Assembly (NCBI RefSeq): GCF_047663525.1
Contig: NC_092589.1
Location: 26,719,001 to 26,783,000 of the forward strand
Length of the DNA: 64,000 bases
From: Anas platyrhynchos
Taxonomy: Eukaryota; Chordata; Aves; Anseriformes; Anatidae
Direction of reading: 5' to 3'
Made by a program: the position numbers and the translations under genes. Shown here piece by piece: positions 23,736 through 37,249 of this stretch. The notes beneath the pieces were generated by a model. That model was not told where the DNA came from, searched no databases, and was given only the letters and a program-made list of their open reading frames with translations. The first letter of the stretch is position 1. Each line of letters opens with the position of its first letter.

Positions 23736-23784
<49 letters not shown>
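23736..23784 (+). repeat. (TA)24 microsatellite
   Basis: An uninterrupted TA/AT run of about 48 bases. It can extrude as a cruciform and is likely length-polymorphic or fragile. Confidence 0.97.
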
Positions 23785-23788
<4 letters not shown>

Positions 23789-23886
23789 TGGTATTTGAAG
23801 ACAGCCAATGCATTTCACTTTAGTGATAGTTTTGGTTGGGTTTCCCAGTACTCTTAGTATTCCTGACTAAAACTTCTTGACTTCCA

Positions 23887-23899
23887 TCAGTAGAGGGCA
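23887..23899 (+). promoter_or_regulatory. CTCF-like motif in the desert
   Basis: TCAGTAGAGGGCA matches CCASYAGRKGGCR at 12 of 13 positions. It lies about 100 bp after the (TA)24 run. It has the same orientation as the promoter-proximal motif at 7920. Confidence 0.45.
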
Positions 23900-26800
23900 A
23901 ATACATCATTACAGATGGAAGAAATCAGGAACACAGCAAGACTAAGGACCCGGTTTTGCAAGCTCACAATGCAATCGCAAAGAACTGCGTGTTTGCTCAT
24001 CTTACTAAACGCTATAAGAATCAGACTGGGGACAATTTTTCTGAAACATCTTCCAAGTGGCTCAAACACAGCGTTCAGAAATGGAGGCACCTCCAGTCAG
24101 GCAGTACTTCTGAAAATACTTAGTCATGCATCCAAAGTCATATGAATAACATGTACCTGCTCCAGCAGCAGTTTTAACCAAATGCCTTCTGACCAAAGCA
24201 ATGGGGTTTTATGGGTGCGGCTTAAAAATTAATCAAAATAAACAAATAAAACACCCCTTACAGGAGAGCTGGAAGGCAACTGGACAGTTTGCTATCTGAT
24301 GAACTTGAATGTCTCTGTAACCAGTCCCTCCTGTTCGGTCCTGCTGGCCACCCCTTTCTGTTCTGCTTGTATTGACACACTCTGCAGGCTTTTAACCATG
24401 CTTCTGAGTCAGGTAACACTAAAAGATGACCCATTAGCCAGCTAGATTAAACAAGAGACACCAAACAGCAGATAATAGCCAAAGGGTAGGGAATGGGAAC
24501 AAGTCAACATTACTCAAGGGGTTAGCAAGATGTTCCAAAATTTAATCTCGGTGTTCATTTAGTTAAGTAAATATACAGTCAACCCCCATTTGCACAAGCC
24601 TTGATCACATGAGGTAATCATTTCTGGGGAAAAAAGCCACATTCCTCCAGCACGGATTTTATGTAACAAAATACTATCCCACACACACACTCCCAGGCTT
24701 CGGCAATGATTTCATTTACCTGCATTACTTTCACTTCCCCTTCATTTCTCCCAGATCCATATGCCTTTATCATGGGGAATGCAGCAGGAAGTGCCATAGC
24801 TTTGTTATGAAGAAAAAGGCCCAAGAAAATGCTGGATAAAGAGGGAAAGGTTAAAAAAGCATGTGTTTAGAGTGTTGAAATCCCCTGGCATTAGTCTATA
24901 CCACAGATTACCTCAATTGTACTCTCTTCTTTCCTTTTTTTTTCTTTTCTGTTCTTTTTGTGAAGACCAAAACAACCATATTAAGATATGCTTATCAGTA
25001 TAAATCTCTATTTTTTTCGGTGTTTTCTCTTCTCCTCTCTTCAAGGACTAAACTTTGTGAACCTGACTTGCTCTTTATACTTTGGTTTGCATGTGGGAGG
25101 TTTTTATTTATATTTTTTTCCTTTCCTCGTTTCTTATTTTATTCTGAGTGAGGGGGTGAGGAGGAACTTCCTGATCTGGACTAATGGAAACCCTTGAGGG
25201 TTCCCTCATACCACATTATGTCAATCACGTGCACTGCACTGGTTGTGCAACTCCTGTCACTGCGACATTGCGCTCAACCTTATCAGGCCCACCTAATCGG
25301 TGGGAAAGAAATTAAAGGTGAACACAGTCAACAAAGTGGCAGCAGGTGTTTGTAGAGATCAGGAGCACCTAAACGCTGAAGAGTCGTGAGGCCATTTTCT
25401 CTAAAAATTGTCCAAACGGAGCAGAAAGTGTTGTAGCACTCGTGGCACACACAAGATGGAAGATGTACACCACAGTTTTGGCTTTTTCTCCCATGTCCCA
25501 TGTGCCATGTGGATCAACAGAGTTGCTGGCTATCCAGGGGAGAGGTACAGGCCTTGCAAAACCCCTGGAAGCCCCTTCCCAGGGCACTAGTGCAGTAGCT
25601 TAGGCCAGCAGTTAAGAGTCACATGCCAATCTTTCACTGCGATTGCTACACAGGAGAGATTGGGAAAGAAGGGAACAGTCCAGTTTTTCCAGTATTCCAG
25701 CTCTTGCCCTCTTGGGGACTTGGTGCTGAGGCAACAGCCACTGCTCTGATCCTTTGTGCAACCACGCTGCTGGCCTTGTGCTCAGAGTCCATGTTAACCT
25801 CTGAAGCCCCACAGCATTTCACACTGCAGGTCTCTAGTACGGTCCTCAGCTGTTAGGCATCAGGCCTCGATGTGAAATGCAAGCATTCTGTTTTTATTTG
25901 TTTATAAAGGTCCCATCACAGCCTCCCTGGCCTCATACAGTAATCAATAAAATACACTGGCAAAGGCCTGCACACAATTAAGTAGACTTGCTACAGAGTT
26001 AAACTGCGCAAGACCTCCAAAATCATCCTTTCTGGTCTGAGCCAGCACAGAGCCTGGCATCCTGCTCTGACAGTCAGCATATTTGGAAGCAAATGAGGGA
26101 CCCGTCACTGATATCTGGCAGTCTTGGAAGTGTAATATTACAAAGACTCATAAAAGTGCATCTCAGAGCGTCTTGCTTCCATGCACCACTTTTTTTTTTT
26201 TTTTTTCTCTTTTAATTATTTGATGTCTTGACTGCAGGAAACATCCTGCCCCCTCACCCCTCCTTGGAACACGAGCAACTGTGTGACAGAGATCAGAGTC
26301 CCTTACAACATTGCTGTCCCATATCCATCTCACCCCGTGCCACCACACCTCCGCACTGACCCTGCCTCCTCTCTGCACACCCCTCCTGGTGCCAGGACCA
26401 CCTTGGAAGGATGCTGCCCTGCATCCAGCACTGGTGAGCAGCCACACCAGCACCCATCCAGCAGGAGAAACCCATGAGCTGTCAGGTTTCCCCACCCAGC
26501 ACCAGCAGGGCCTTGGCTTGAAAGTGCCGCGGCCAGATGGAAATTCCCATTTGGAGAAAACCCTCCGAAGTGCACGTATCTGTAGGATGTTACTGGGCAG
26601 AAACAAATGGAGGAGGCTGTTTATGGCTCTAAAGCCTGCCTCTGCTCTAACTTGACTTCAGGCCTAGTTATTCCTGTTGTGCTTACTGCAATAGCTTACC
26701 ACTGTCAACAGAAGGATTTATCGGGGCAGCCAAGAAGCGACTGACTCAGCACGGTCAGGGCTTAAGAGCTCCACGAGGCTGGACAGAAACCGGCACGGAG

Positions 26801-27340
26801 CACGGTGTCACCAGCACTCAGCCCGGTGTGGCTGTGGGGGGAAGATCTACAAAATCAAGGGGAATTTAAACTCCCTTCCCAGTTGAAACCTCTCCATCAA
26901 TATGGAAAAAGACTGGAGGCTGTTTTAGCCTGGCTGGTGTTTAATACTCCCTGACCTGCTCAGCGAGGAGCAGGAGACATGAAGCATGGCAACGTCAAGC
27001 TTTAACATATCCCTCAGAGCTGAATCTTGACCTGCAGACCGTGCTCGCCACCTCTGCAACGAACTTCCCGAGTGGGTTAGACCCACAGACCTTCTCTTCT
27101 CCCCTCCACATTACCAACTTGCTGCAATCTCCTAATAAAATAATAATAATAATAAAAACACCTTGTGGCATCTCTTCCACAATGCATGTGCTTCTCATAA
27201 TGGCAGGTGTAGAGAAAATCTGTAGGAAAGGTGCTTGAGGTACTCTCTCCACAGTGCCTAGCTGGGAGGACACTATTTCTGCATGTTTTCCTGGGCTGAC
27301 ATTTCAAACCCGATGCTTTGAGTGGGATTTGTCTCACCCT
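23900..27340. other. Non-coding desert
   Basis: Mixed sequence with a pyrimidine-rich stretch near 24920-25140, a T-tract near 26190-26206 and (AAT)n at about 27137-27155. GC increases around 26220-26560. Overlapping open frames there (26163-26655) are composition-driven and show no family resemblance. Confidence 0.6.
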
Positions 27341-27379
27341 GCTTTAGAGATCTACATCTGAGCCAGTCGTCCTTCATGT

Positions 27380-27490
27380 TCAATGGAGAGAACTAGGCAT
27401 GTCTGGGGTGTGAATCATCTGATTTACTTTGTACATCTCCTTTAGACTCAGATGAATCACACACTAGAAGTGCTTATTTTTCTCCATTGA
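27380..27490. mobile_element. Imperfect palindrome with 43-base arms, possible ancient MITE-like element
   Basis: The left arm (27380-27422, starting TCAATGGAGA and ending GAATCATCTGA) pairs with the right arm (27448-27490, starting TCAGATGAATCAC and ending TCTCCATTGA). Aligned without gaps, 35 of 43 positions are complementary, around a 25-base spacer. Flanking ATCTGAG/CTCAGAT strings suggest the palindrome once extended to roughly 27344-27534. Such symmetry is typical of old non-autonomous DNA transposons or of palindromic conserved repeats of amniotes. Family is not known to me. Confidence 0.65.
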
Positions 27491-27499
27491 CTATAAAGG

Positions 27500-30400
27500 G
27501 AACTGAGATGAATACTCAGATACAGACGTCTACATTTGGTCAGATGACTCTTACCCTCCACCTCCTGGGAAACAGCTTCAGGTAACATCCTCCACACGGG
27601 CAGTCACTGCCTTGCCTCTTGCTGTCACTCAGCCATGCCAGAGCCTAAAATCAGGACAGCTGTTCACTCACGCTCCCACCCCAAAATCTGCTACACACTC
27701 AAAACCAGCATGGATATCTGAACACCACTCTTTGCTGGAAGACCTCAATAAAAGAATTATCAATTATCAGCAGCTTTTATTTTTTTTCCCAAAACATGAA
27801 GAAAAAAAAAAAAAAGTAAAAGGAAGCATTCATTCGGAGAACTCGTGAACAGCAAGTCTGTGAAGGCAGATATTGGTCGGGCTGACTCCCTGTGCATTCC
27901 CAGCACCAGACACCTGATGTGCAGGGAAGTGGCAGTGGCAGATCTCCTGTTGGCACAGTGTTCCACTGCAGCCTTCTACCATCCACTCCACAAAATGCTG
28001 CTGGCAGCCTGAGTCCTCCTGAAATCTTGCCCTGATTCAGCTCTACCTGTCTTGCATGGTGTCCTTATTTATCTGCTTTTGTTTGTACCATCATCTATGC
28101 GCCACTTACATTTATTGCAGGCATTCTGTTGAAAGATCTCATTGAGGATCAGCTCATCTCATGAACGTGACACTTAACATATAGTGTTGTTGTTCAGTGA
28201 AATCAATTAGAAACATTACCTTGCTTGTGATATGCTCATTACCCACAACTAACAGCAGGCCTCGAGATACCTCCCTGACATTCTTTCCTTGACCCAGCAA
28301 GGCATTTTCATAGACATCCTTTGTGGTTGTCCTTAAGGTTCAGAAATCTCCCTGCCTCATGCTCCCATCCATACCTTCAAGAGTGCTCACTTGCCCTCAG
28401 AGGCGTCCAAAAATACAGCATACGCTTCTCACATGAGGCACGTTCTAGCCAGAAATAGCTCGTGTTTCCATCAGGCACGGCTGTCTACCCTTTGGTCTTC
28501 CAAGCATTCACTATGCCCACATTCTGCAGCTACGCAAGGGAACATTCACTTGCTCCTTTTTCTGGCCCAAGTATCCAGCAGAAGATTTCCTAAGTCAGGG
28601 CACGGGAGGACAAGCTGGATTTCAGTGACCGATGGAGGGAATCATAGCTCTGTTGATATCTATTAGCACAGACCAATAAAACATCCAGGACAAACACAAG
28701 TCTTGGTTAAAAACAAACAGAAAGGATTTTTATAACACTGATGAAGTATTAAAAGTTCATTTTATTTTTACAAAAGCAATTAAAAACATCTGGGATGTCA
28801 AACAAGTCTCTATACACAGTGTTTTAACCCAATTCCATGCTATTCCTGGAATTTCCCCTGCACTTTAGTCTTGACTGAGCTGACCAGCTGAGGTGAACCA
28901 GACTTCTTTCCTCTGTTAGGAGAAACAGCTGGACGCAGAACTTCGGCTTTGTGTGGACAAACACCACGAGCTGACGAGACATTTTTTAATGTGAACATTT
29001 GGCTGAGCAGACAGGCTTGGGTTTCTAAATACTCCGGCATCACAAAAGGACGTACAATGCCCTTCTGCCCAGGCCTGGCATAGATCTACATGACCATAGC
29101 AGCTGTCACCCTCTCTGTGCAATGTAGGAGTTGACTCACCTGGAGATGACATGTTTCAAACTATGCTCTGAAAGCAGCAGGCAATATGCCCAGTGCTGGG
29201 TCTCTGGATATGAGTTACCCCTGTGCAGTCACTTTCTGTTCCGTGAGAAAAGGAGATGGGCAAAACTGAGGCAATGCTGCCTTCCAGATTTCAGCCTGAG
29301 GACCTGTGCTAACCATCAGAAAGCCACACCTTCCTCACTCAGAATTTCCTTGGGCTGCGTCTGACTTTCTCTGCTTGCAGCAGCAGAAAGTTGCACTCTG
29401 TGACACCTGCCCAGAATATTGAGCATTTGGCTTAAAAAGCACAGAGTCATGGGGAAACAATGACTAACACTAAGTCACTGTGGAATCCAGTCCCAAGGGG
29501 AGTACCTGCAGACAGCCTTGCAAATTGGTATGGATGTACATTAGCTTGCCGGAGTTGCATCCAGTGCTAATTTAATGAAATATTGCTGCAACACAAATAG
29601 GAGCAGGGATACTGTCTAGCCCTCCAATTACCAGTTCCAGTGAGCCGTTTCAGACCATCCTGAAAAAAGCTGGCATGCTTAGACCAGGTGAAAGGACATG
29701 ATGTGACAAATCGGTGACAACCTCTGAGGACAGCTTGCTTCAGACAGTCAGAATTAAAGCCTTTCTTCGTCATCCTGACCACACATGGAAAGAGGACATA
29801 AAAATGCAACTTATATGGCGCTCTGCAGGTTGCTGCCATCGTTGTGAGGCCTACGGCAGTGTTCACTGGGGTCAGCAGCAAGGTTCCTGTGACCTTCTCT
29901 GGGAGCATGGGCAGCAGGTATCGAACTGCACCTAGAGATGGGGAGGAAGCAGGCTTGGAAAGCTGATAGATTGTGCACAGCTCAGGAGCAAGCTGGCACC
30001 CACCTTCTACAGCTGTAGCTCCTCGGTAACTGCAGGCTGTACTCCTGTGTAAGAGAAGCTTCAGGAATTCAAACATCACTGGGATTTTTCAAAGCCTAGC
30101 TCTCTGCAGTACAAAAGACCTCAACTTGCAGCTTTCTGGGACTAGGAGACAGTTCATTCACAGCACCATAAAAATTCAAACCTATTCAAGAGCTGACCTT
30201 CATTCAGCTATCTATTTGAATAATGACACGAGCAGTGAGGATAGAGCAATTGTGATTTCAAGGCTCTGTTTCTGAAGGTTTTGCCATGTATTTAACTTTA
30301 CCTCAGAAAATGCCCTCTGCAGAAGACAGGAGGCTTGTGTTAAATATAGAAGTGTGTGATAGCAGCAGACAGAGAGGAGCCACAGGGCTGACAATAGGGA
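27500..30400. other. Non-coding desert, nothing recognised
   Basis: Unique sequence with a short A tract near 27799-27815. No exon, RNA gene or transposon is recognised. The 170-codon minus frame at 29567-30079 lacks any domain signature and is taken as chance. Confidence 0.55.
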
Positions 30401-31680
30401 AGGGCCGGGGCTTTGAAGGAAGATCCAGGGATCGTCTTGCTGGTGAGAAACCCGGGGTTTGCAGCAGATGAAGGGAAGGAAGGCAGCAATCCTGGGAGCA
30501 GGGAGCTACAAGCTGTGCCTCACAGAAGGAGCCATTGCACTTCTCCTTGCCCTCCCCACGTCTCTGGCCCTGCTGCGGGGGCTTCCTCTCCTGCAGGAGA
30601 CCTCCAGCACAGAGGCAATCTCCCCAGCAAGGCAAGCAAAGCCCTGCAGCCTCTCCTCCCGCGCTGGCCCCTGCAGCAGCCAAGAGGAAAAAGCAGCTCC
30701 AGCTGGGGCAAGTCCTGTCTCCGGCATCTGTGTTCTCTGCATCAAGCCCAGCTGCTCGGCTGGGGCCTCGCTCCTCTCTCTTGCCAGGGCTGCTAACCTC
30801 CAGCCAAATGCCCCTCGGTTTGGAAGTCAGCGCTCTCCACCTGCCGCCAGCATATGACCCCGTCCCAGTTTTGGATTACCCCCGTGAGTCACGTTTTTTC
30901 CACCGCCCTCTCCCAGCCTCCCCAGAGGAGTGGTGCTCCCGTCAGAGGTAGCACAAGGACAAGGGTAGAACAAATGCCCAGCAGTGCCCGGCTCTGGTGC
31001 CAAGGACCAGCAGAGGCTGGGGGAGCTGTGGTGTGGACAAGAGGCCGAGCAATGCCTGCTGCTGCACGGAGCTCAGGGATCACTGGGCTTATGGGGACGC
31101 CAGTTCCCCATGATTCGTCCCAGGACACCAAAGGGCAAAGCTGTTTGCCCCCCGGGGCTGCCTGCCTCTTGTCTCAGCTTGGTCGTGGGGGCCCCGTGCT
31201 CTGCCACATAACGAAGAGGCAGGCTGATCTGAGTCACCAGTCCCCTGTCTGTGCAGAGTAAAGGCAGCCCTGCCAGCTGGAGAGCAGCCAGGTGGCAACC
31301 CTACACGCAAGCAGGCACATGGCTCGGCCGGGAGCGTCAGCCCCCCTCGCAAATGTACGTACATGGGTGTACGCGAACGCTGGGCTCCCAGCCCGAAGGA
31401 CCTGGTCAGTTTGCCCCACTGCTAATTTGGGTTGCTGCTCAGGTTGCTCAGGACTCCCTCTCCTGCCTGCCTCTGCCCAGACCCCTGCCCCATGGCTCCC
31501 ATCGCACCCCCCCGCCGTGTCAGGCATGCTGATACCTTCTGCAGCCTGAGGAAACAGCTCTCTGCGGGGCGCTACGCAGGAGGCAAATTCCACCACTGGG
31601 GTCAAATTCCTCAAGCAAAGAATCGGGAAGTCCTTCAGTACTGGGGAAAGACTGCAAAATAACAGAGCTCGCTGCCCCCG
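30400..31680. other. GC-rich non-coding block with many overlapping open frames
   Basis: GC is clearly higher than in the flanks and long frames overlap on both strands, which is what stop-codon depletion in GC-rich DNA produces. No frame shows a domain, signal peptide with a matching gene structure, or strong Kozak-plus-splice pattern. A promoter or exon of a non-coding RNA cannot be excluded. Confidence 0.5.
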
Positions 31681-34600
31681 TGGCAGAATGGGGCTTTAAG
31701 CAGCAGCGCTTCTGATCTGACCGGCATGATCAGTGACTTGCACAAAACGCGTATGGCAGTGATAAATCGTCACAAACACTCCTCGACCAAAATTAAGTTA
31801 CTCACAAAGTGATTTCTTAGAATGACTTCTCCGCTTGCTCTTCCCGAACTATTAAATTACACTGCTGTGATTAATTACTACAGCAACTGCAAGGCAAACT
31901 TAAAGTTGTCACCTAAGAACAAAAGGTCTTTGAGATAGGAGTTGTTTACTTTCAGCTGAAAGGACACATGTTCTAATTTGGTAAACTGTACGTTAGCTGC
32001 ATTTTAATTCTTCAAGCAGAAAATAGCAGCTGCCCGCATGGAGCAGCAGAAAGGTGAAAATGTCATTGGATAAAACCTCCAAGTATTTCTCACAATTGGC
32101 ACTAACAAATGGCTTCCGGAAGCTAGAGGTCACTGCACACACAGTCCTAGAGCTTTCAGGCATTAACCTGAAGTTATTGTATTTAACTTGAATTCCTAAA
32201 GCAAGGTCAGATGGTTTACCCCAAATGTTAGCAAATTCCAACAAGTAATCTAACACAGACGCTTTCATTCGCTCCAGTGGGATGCTTCAGAGGCAAAAAA
32301 GGAGGGGTTTCAAGCAGGGCTGCCGCTTTCTCAGCACACACAAACAGCAATCATATTGCAGATGGGCTTTTTGCTTCTCCCAGATCTGAATGTAAACCCT
32401 CCCCCAAAAGGTATTAAGCCTGGTCTACAGAGATATATAATTTTTTAATGCACCAGGCAGCGGGAGACACTAGCTACTCTGTCACCTAAGTGTTTTTGGA
32501 AGAGGAAAAAGAGCTATTCAGCATTAAAGATTCAGGAATGTCTGTTGACATATTAAGGAAACAACCTCGGGGGACAGCTGACATGGCTCCAAGAAGCATT
32601 ACCAAGGGAACAGTGACGCAAATGCCTTCCATTTTTACAGGCTGGCAGCTCGCCAGGTTCCCTCGCCTGATGTCTGATGTAATGCTAATCCCTATCTGGG
32701 TTAGCGCTCGGATATCAACCACAGCAGCTCACTCTGCTGCAATCAATACAGCTCACTTTTTATAGAAGAGCGTATAAAAAAAATCTGCTCTAATCTACCA
32801 GGAATATGTACAGTAGAGTAATAGCAGGGGAAATCTAATGGCTAACCTGGAACTCACCCCGAGCATTTTGCGAGCGTACACGGGTGTGCACAGGCTTGTT
32901 CACGGACCCACGCACGCCCCAAACCACGGCAAGTCCAAGCGAGGGCCACGCGTTGCAAGTGCTGGGTGTTCACCACGGGGAGAAGAGCCTTCCAGTTCCT
33001 CTACTGAGTGACGCATGAGCAAAACAGGGCTGGAAAAAAAATGTGCTATCAGAGGTAGTACTGCATAAAATGTTTCTTTATGTACTAATGATGACATTTT
33101 GCACTTCTTTGAATAGCAAAGGGCTCCATGGAGACTAATGAGGTCTCACAGGGTAGACAGGAGTGTCCAGGTACTCAGCACCGAGGCTGGGAGAAGGAGT
33201 CACGGCTGCTTCATTCAGCAGTCAAAACACGTCAGCCCCAGAGTCAGTGACAATTCGTCATAGCGGACACCAACACCAGCACCCTGAGACAAGAAATGAG
33301 TAGGGGAGTATCCAGGAGAGGAATCCAGGGATCCTGAATTACCATGTAATTACCTGAGTAGTAATTTGGCTTGCTCATAGGAGAAGAACGATGAAATCTT
33401 GAGTAACCTTCAGTGACTGTAGTCCCAACTTTATACCATATGCTATGGAAAGCCCTTCCAGTCCTTAACTGCACCCTAAAACCACTTTAGGGCACTGGCT
33501 TGCTACTAGCTGATAGTGCAGCTTCCTGGATCATCAGGCTGTGAGCAGTGAGCTCACACCACTTCATTTCCCAGGATGCTGGTATTAGAACCGTGAACAT
33601 TGTTAGGTGTGTTTGTGTCCCTGAGAAAATCTTGAGATGAACTTTGTGGGTAGCAAAGTAGATGAATCCCAGCCTGTGTCAAACACCTAGTGCTGTGGGC
33701 ACCTTTGCAGGCCAATGCATTGCTTCCTTCTATTCCTCTTTTTTTTTTTTTCAGGTAAAATTTAAAGGTAGTTTTGGGAAGGGTGCTTCAAAGTAAAAGC
33801 TGCTGCAGTACTATTAGCTTTTGGGTTAACCCCTGCCAGATGTGAAAAGAACATTAACCTCATCATCCTGGTTTTCCAGAGGGGGTCAGCTTCACAGAAC
33901 AACCCGAGAGCTGGGTTGGTGTTTTGTGTATTTACAGGAAAATCCATTTACATGGAGATGAAAAAGGCAACACTCCCAGGCCTTGCTCAAGGCAACATTT
34001 CCACAGCAGACAGAGCTGATTTGACTAAGTGACTGCCCCTACTTTTCAGTGGCACCAAAACCAGAGGACACCAGTGTCCACCCACATTAGCCCACAACCC
34101 CTCAAGCAGCCACATGGCATGAGGCTCCCTGAGGCACTCATCAGCACCCAGACATAACCTCACACATCTGCCAGGCATTTCCTTGCATTTCTGCCTCCTT
34201 TTTGCCAAGAGCTGCCATGGCATGATGCTGCTTCTGGCCCCCTCTTCCTCCTTCCAGCTGCGCCCTGGCCAGAGCAGCAGTGGCTGCAGGCTGGGCTGCA
34301 TGCGGGAGCAATGTCGGGGCTGCAGTGCCCCAAAACAGACACACACTGCTGCCCAGCCCAACATCAGGGATCTTCTCCCCAGTGAGAAATATGACTCATA
34401 AGGCTGCACCAAACACAGCCAGAAGTTCAGGCCTCACCTTTTCAGGGGAGACCCCATCGGCCAGTAGTAGGCCTTGCCTGCAGGCCAGCTGTGGTGGGGT
34501 TTCAGTGGATAAGGAAAACAGAGGCATTACAATGCCTTGGCAGATGATCTCCAGCCTCAACCATCCCATAGTTCCTCCGTTACGTGCTGTTTCGACAGCA

Positions 34601-37249
34601 TTTCTGGTGGAGCCCGTGAGCAGCATGCCCGAACCAACCCCTTGCCTTTGGGAATTTCTGTTCTTCGGTGCTAACAAAAAAAATAGTGGTTTCCACTGCA
34701 GTGCAATTCTTTTAATGACCAAACAATTGCCTTTAGTTTTCAAGAAGAATACGCTTGGTTTGAATGGATGGCCTTGTTATAATGGCCCCACAAATCAGGC
34801 CAGCTGAGAACGTTAATACAATTCTGCTACCCTTCCTCTGACTTGTGAAAAGGTGAAATGCTTGATGACCAAAGAGCCATTCTTAAGAGCTGTTCTTAAA
34901 CAAAGGGCTCAGCTGGTTTTGCTTACTTCAGAATAAGTAAGAAAGACACATAGCTTAAGAGAATACACATTTTCATACAAAATACACATGGCTGTGCTCC
35001 AGACATGCCTTCCCTTTGCAGTTCATGCACAGGGAACTGCAGGCCCAGTCCTCCTCGGTGGCAGTCAGCGATGACCTCCTGGAATTATGACACAACATCA
35101 ACGTGAAAGGAAAATCCAGTCCTTCCTATGCGATCCATAGGACGTCGCACAATTTTTAACATATGTGTTTATATTTCCTTAATATTTAATGAAATGCTTA
35201 AGAACAAACACATTCTAAAAATGCTGATGTAATTACAGTTTGTTGTGCTTGAATTCTGAATGGAGAGCAGTCTCCATTATTTTTTCCACATGCTTATACT
35301 ACATTATATTAAAAACATATTTTACTCAGTCAGACATGTGTTGTGTGCTTTATAAACACTTTGCACAGTTGGAAACATTCATGTTTAACAAAAATACGAT
35401 CACCGTCAATACAATGCAGGGAACCTCCTTTGCACTAAATGATCTGTGCTCTGATCAAGCGAGGTGATCACCACAGGATCATGCATTAAGACCCTGGCCA
35501 AAAGGGCCTATTCCAGAGCTGCATGCAGCTCGGCTGGATTCCTCAGGGCCCGGCACATCTGAGTGGTAAAGTCTTCTGTCCAGACAACACATAGCCCAAG
35601 CAAGAAGACTCCAGACAGGTTAATACTCTGGTCTAGGTGGAGTTGTATTATTAAATTTTAAAGTAAAAGATAAATACCAGTTAGTGTCGGTGCCCTACAA
35701 GGTTCATTGCCCTCCTGGTGTGGTCCAGTAACCTCTGACAATCCAATTAATGTGACTCAGATTGTGTTATCACATAATCTTTTTTACTCAAATCATCCCA
35801 CTTCACTGGCCTGCTCCTGGAGTTACTCAAAGAACTCCAAAAAGATCATCATAGTGTCTTTTTTTTTAAATGTTCATGCATGGCTGATTTTCATAATCTC
35901 TAGTGACCAATTTGTAAAACTAGGTGGTTTTCAGGGCAAAATCTTTAGACAAAATTCACAGGAGTGAGATGTCAGCTCTGCATTCCCCGAGCAAACATAG
36001 TCCTGTGTTGTTGATGTAAGAATCATCCGTACCCAGACCACTTCATGCAGCAGCTGGGGATTTCCACATTTTTCCTGCGCATAAACAAAATAAGCCTGGG
36101 GTGTGGATTGGTCTCTAGTTCCAAACCCTCTGATTCCGTTCCAAAATGAAGGCCCCATCAGGTGCAAAATAAACTCCTCTTCCCAACTGGAATAATATGT
36201 GTGCTACGTGCAGAGCTGCAGTCGGTGAGTAGTTGAATGCGTTTGTGCTGGTTCCATATTAATGCAAGGGTCGGAAAGAAAACATCAGCAACCAAAAGCA
36301 TTATACAGACTTCCCCTTTTGGATGTATCATCCTGTGCCACATAAATATACATTGGCAGCTTGTGAGAGATACAAGCCTGCTCTTATGCTTTAATGTCGG
36401 ATGACATCTTGATGTGACAGCAACACAGTTCAACAAGATGCAGGAAATGCAGCTCATGGAAATAGGCATTTAGCAAAGGAAAAACAAGCCTTTCTTTCTC
36501 TGAAGAACACTTAAATGGGAGCACTCTTTTGTGAGTTTACGGGAACGCGTTTCCTTTTATTCATAATAGCAACTGTGTGTCAATTGGTAATAGTTTACCT
36601 CTCTGATTTTCATGTTGTGCTCTTTTTTTTTCTGCCCACATGCTCTGCTGGATGGACACCCAGGCTCCTCTGAATGTGTAACGTGAGGACCACAAAGCAC
36701 ACAAATCCTATCTGTAAAGCTAGTGAAGAATCTGCTTTAGCCCAGAGCACTGGGTCTGAGTTTGGTCTCACACTCCTGCTCAAGAGTGAATTAGCCAGAA
36801 GGGGAGTTGTATGCTCCACTACAACAACTTTTGCTCCATGCTCTCGGTCTTACCAGTGGCATCTCCATCTAAAGGTGTATTTCTTACTGTGAAAACACAC
36901 AGTGAGGAAAATATTTAGCCTTGTACCTTGAAATTAAGCCAAGGCATTAAGCTTGATTAGAGTTAAGGTAAATGATTAAATTAAGCTTGATGCAGAGTTA
37001 GCTCATTACTCAATGGCATGCTTGGGGAAGCCAAAGAAAATGACACTTCTTCATGCTGCATGCTAGGTCTGCTTGCTCCATTCTGCTCCATGCAAATGTA
37101 CGGCTGAGTCTCTGGCCATCAGAGGAGCCGTGCACAGATCTGACCAGCTGGAATCGCTCCACCCCTGGGTCATTATGATATTCAATTATGGCTCTGTACT
37201 TAAGTGACACAATAGATATGGGAATTGAAAGCACAAAAACGCCTAACCT
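31680..37249. other. Non-coding desert with possible regulatory islands
   Basis: Mostly unique sequence. AT-rich, complex stretches at about 32380-32780 and 35140-35470 look more constrained than their surroundings by eye. A 12-base exact direct repeat (ATTAAGCTTGAT at 36946-36957 and 36980-36991) lies just before the MIR copy. No coding exon is recognised. Confidence 0.5.

Noticed and set aside
29567-30079. 170-codon minus-strand open frame
   Set aside because: No recognisable family and no supporting gene structure.
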